DNA from: Candidatus Poribacteria bacterium
Lineage (GTDB): Bacteria; Poribacteria; WGA-4E; WGA-3G
Direction of reading: 5' to 3'
Assembly: GCA_022820835.1 (NCBI GenBank)
Contig: JAJEET010000092.1
Location: forward strand, 1-64,000
Length of the DNA: 64,000 bases
The notes under the pieces were generated by a model. That model saw only the letters and a list, made by a program, of their open reading frames with translations. It was not told the origin of the DNA and ran no database searches. Of the stretch, positions 62,695-64,000 are shown piece after piece. The first letter of the stretch is position 1. Each line of letters opens with the position of its first letter. A program made the translations under genes and the position numbers.

Positions 62695-63576
62695 ATGAAG
62701 GTATTAACTGATTCCCAAATCCAAGATTTTAATGAAAATGGCTATCTCCTCGTCGAAGACGCACTTTCTCCCGACGACCTGAATCCGCTGATCGCTGAGT
62801 TCGAGGAGATTGTTGACACCGGCGCATCACAACTCTACGCAGACGGTGAGATCGACTCCGAATTTAAGAGGGAAGGGTTTGACACCCGTCTGGCAAAAAT
62901 TACGGCACAATCCCCGATCGTATTTCAGAAAGTATTTAGCGGTGCACACACAGGTCCAGCACTTTTTCATCTGCTTATCAACAGGAAACTTCTCGACATT
63001 GCCGAGTCGCTCGTCGGACCTGAGATTATGTGTCATCCGGCGTATCGCGTGCGTCCGAAACTTCCCGAACACGATCGCACCCTCGTACCGTGGCATCAGG
63101 ATGCTGGCTATATGGAACCTAAATGCGATTCGGTTTTACAACTCACGGTTTGGATTCCACTGATAGATGCGACTGTTGAAAACGGCTGCATGGAAGTCAT
63201 CCCGCATGCCCATCGGGACGGTGTTTTCCGACATCGGCACTCCGAACGTTTCTATCTTGAAATACCGGATGATGCATTACCGGAAGTCGATCCGGTAGTT
63301 GTTCCTGTCAAATTTGGCAGTGTCCTGCTACTGACCAATCTGACACCGCATCGCTCTATTCCGAATGTTAGCAACCAAGTCAGATGGAGCGTTGATTCAC
63401 GCTATCAGGATGCCGCGAAACCGACTGGCTATCAACCGGAAGCCGGTTTTCTCGCACGGAGCCGACTGCACCCTGAAGATGTCGTTACTTCGCCTGAAGA
63501 ATTCAAGCGGGTTCGTGATGAGCACCAACCCGGTCCCGGTCCAAATCGCTGGGCAAAGGAGGACAACGATGCGTAA
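62695..63576 (+). CDS. Phytanoyl-CoA dioxygenase (PhyH) family protein
   Basis: A 293-residue iron/2-oxoglutarate dioxygenase with the start LTDSQIQDFNENGYLLVEDAL, the iron-binding H-x-D in VPWHQDAGYM, and the distal His in LTPHRSIPN with a following region for oxoglutarate. Members hydroxylate diverse small molecules. The frame opens at 62653, but the ATG at 62695 follows aaggaaaa and begins the conserved fold. Its stop overlaps the next gene by 8 bases. The substrate cannot be predicted. Confidence 0.9.
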   Translation: MKVLTDSQIQDFNENGYLLVEDALSPDDLNPLIAEFEEIVDTGASQLYADGEIDSEFKREGFDTRLAKITAQSPIVFQKVFSGAHTGPALFHLLINRKLLDIAESLVGPEIMCHPAYRVRPKLPEHDRTLVPWHQDAGYMEPKCDSVLQLTVWIPLIDATVENGCMEVIPHAHRDGVFRHRHSERFYLEIPDDALPEVDPVVVPVKFGSVLLLTNLTPHRSIPNVSNQVRWSVDSRYQDAAKPTGYQPEAGFLARSRLHPEDVVTSPEEFKRVRDEHQPGPGPNRWAKEDNDA

Positions 63577-64000
63577 TTTCAAACGGTTATCGCCACTGTT
63601 CGTTATTCTGGTGTTACTAATCATCGGTGCGAAACCGCCGACCGAAAAGTCTGAACCTAAGGATGTCAAACTCCGCGGCAAAATTGTTTGCTTAGCAGAG
63701 GAGATGCACATACACTATAAGGTCGAACGCTTCGGTAATCACGCCCCTCTATATGGGGTCAAGACCGAGGAAGGCGAATACTATACGCTCTTACGGACAT
63801 CGTTAGCGGAGGCACTCTTTGTGGACGAGAGGTTGCATGAGAAAAACTTGGAGATTTCGGGCCGTGTCTTCCCGAAAACGCAATTGCTGGAAGTAACCCG
63901 TTTTCTGTCTATCCGAGACGGTGTTCTCCACGATCTCTACTATTATTGCGATACATGCTATATCCGTACGGTCGCGCCCGGAAATTGCGACTGCTGTCAA
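63569..64000 (+). CDS. Secreted or membrane-anchored protein with Cys-rich C terminus, cut by the window end
   Basis: A partial gene of at least 144 codons starting inside the end of the dioxygenase gene, with a ribosome site aaaggagg (63555-63562). An N-terminal hydrophobic segment (LFVILVLLIIGA) is followed by a beta-rich domain (LRGKIVCLAEEMH, YYTLLRTSLAEALF) and a C-terminal CDTCYIRTVAPGNCDCCQ, two closely spaced Cys pairs that look like a metal-binding knuckle, continuing beyond the window. It is missed by tools that need a stop codon. Translationally coupled to the dioxygenase, so probably functionally linked. No family is recognised with confidence. Confidence 0.7.
   Translation, partial: MRNFKRLSPLFVILVLLIIGAKPPTEKSEPKDVKLRGKIVCLAEEMHIHYKVERFGNHAPLYGVKTEEGEYYTLLRTSLAEALFVDERLHEKNLEISGRVFPKTQLLEVTRFLSIRDGVLHDLYYYCDTCYIRTVAPGNCDCCQ

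Noticed and set aside
1..64000. tRNA, rRNA or CRISPR array
   Set aside because: No cloverleaf with a typical TTCGA loop, no rRNA-like stretch and no regularly spaced direct repeats were noticed on reading; a covariance search would be needed to exclude a divergent tRNA.

Overview
The window looks like a chromosome fragment of an uncultivated Gram-negative bacterium, most likely a Candidatus Poribacteria-type sponge or marine lineage. This is inferred from the mixture of families, not from a marker gene. Supporting signs are a lipid A operon (lpxC-fabZ fusion, lpxA, lpxI), a TonB-like protein, secreted proteins ending in a dockerin pair plus a C-terminal domain that starts NYPNPFNPETWIPY, many sulfatase, sulfotransferase, phytanoyl-CoA dioxygenase, LamG and WD40 genes, and intergenic space full of small palindromic repeats. 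No rRNA, tRNA or CRISPR array was seen.

Layout. 1-965: the end of an IS5-type transposase abuts a leucine-rich-repeat/dockerin gene that has lost its 5' end. 1115-17647: a plus-strand surface-polysaccharide locus with an epimerase, a flippase, four sulfotransferases, a polymerase/ligase-like membrane protein, a lipoprotein glycosidase, a Tat-exported sulfatase with dockerins, a Wzi-like outer membrane protein, a glycosyltransferase and an initiating sugar-phosphate transferase. Together they could build, sulfate and export a sulfated glycan. 17762-24898: minus-strand envelope and housekeeping genes (SDR, TonB-like, lpxI, lpxA, lpxC-fabZ, mltG, ruvX), interrupted by a small plus-strand selenoprotein gene (19865-20095). 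25307-33075: a solitary DNA methyltransferase, a PspA-like protein with an ABC exporter, a gamma carbonic anhydrase, a Gfo/Idh oxidoreductase and a 2-oxoacid dehydrogenase E2. 33079-43065: a minus-strand defence region with a VapBC module, two extra antitoxin copies and a toxin remnant, a Type III restriction-modification system with a small gene between mod and res, and a PcfJ-like gene.

43570-47772: an operon of two LamG proteins, a lipoprotein peroxiredoxin-like selenoprotein, a Tat-exported DUF362 protein and a small lipoprotein. 47769-52692: a PD-(D/E)XK-like protein and two secreted WD40 paralogues. 52860-64000: a Dabb protein, a second sulfatase, four tandem C-type-lectin-like proteins in an A-B-A-B order (one broken by an in-frame TAG), a two-domain metallo-beta-lactamase-fold protein, a VOC protein, a phytanoyl-CoA dioxygenase-like enzyme and a gene running off the window end.

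The most striking observations are two genes in which an in-frame TGA sits exactly where the redox cysteine belongs and is followed by a SECIS-like hairpin. Conventional ORF calling truncates, splits or misses both. Other notable points are the sulfated-glycan locus, the decayed VapBC duplication, the A-B-A-B lectin array and several families of palindromic or MITE-like repeats.
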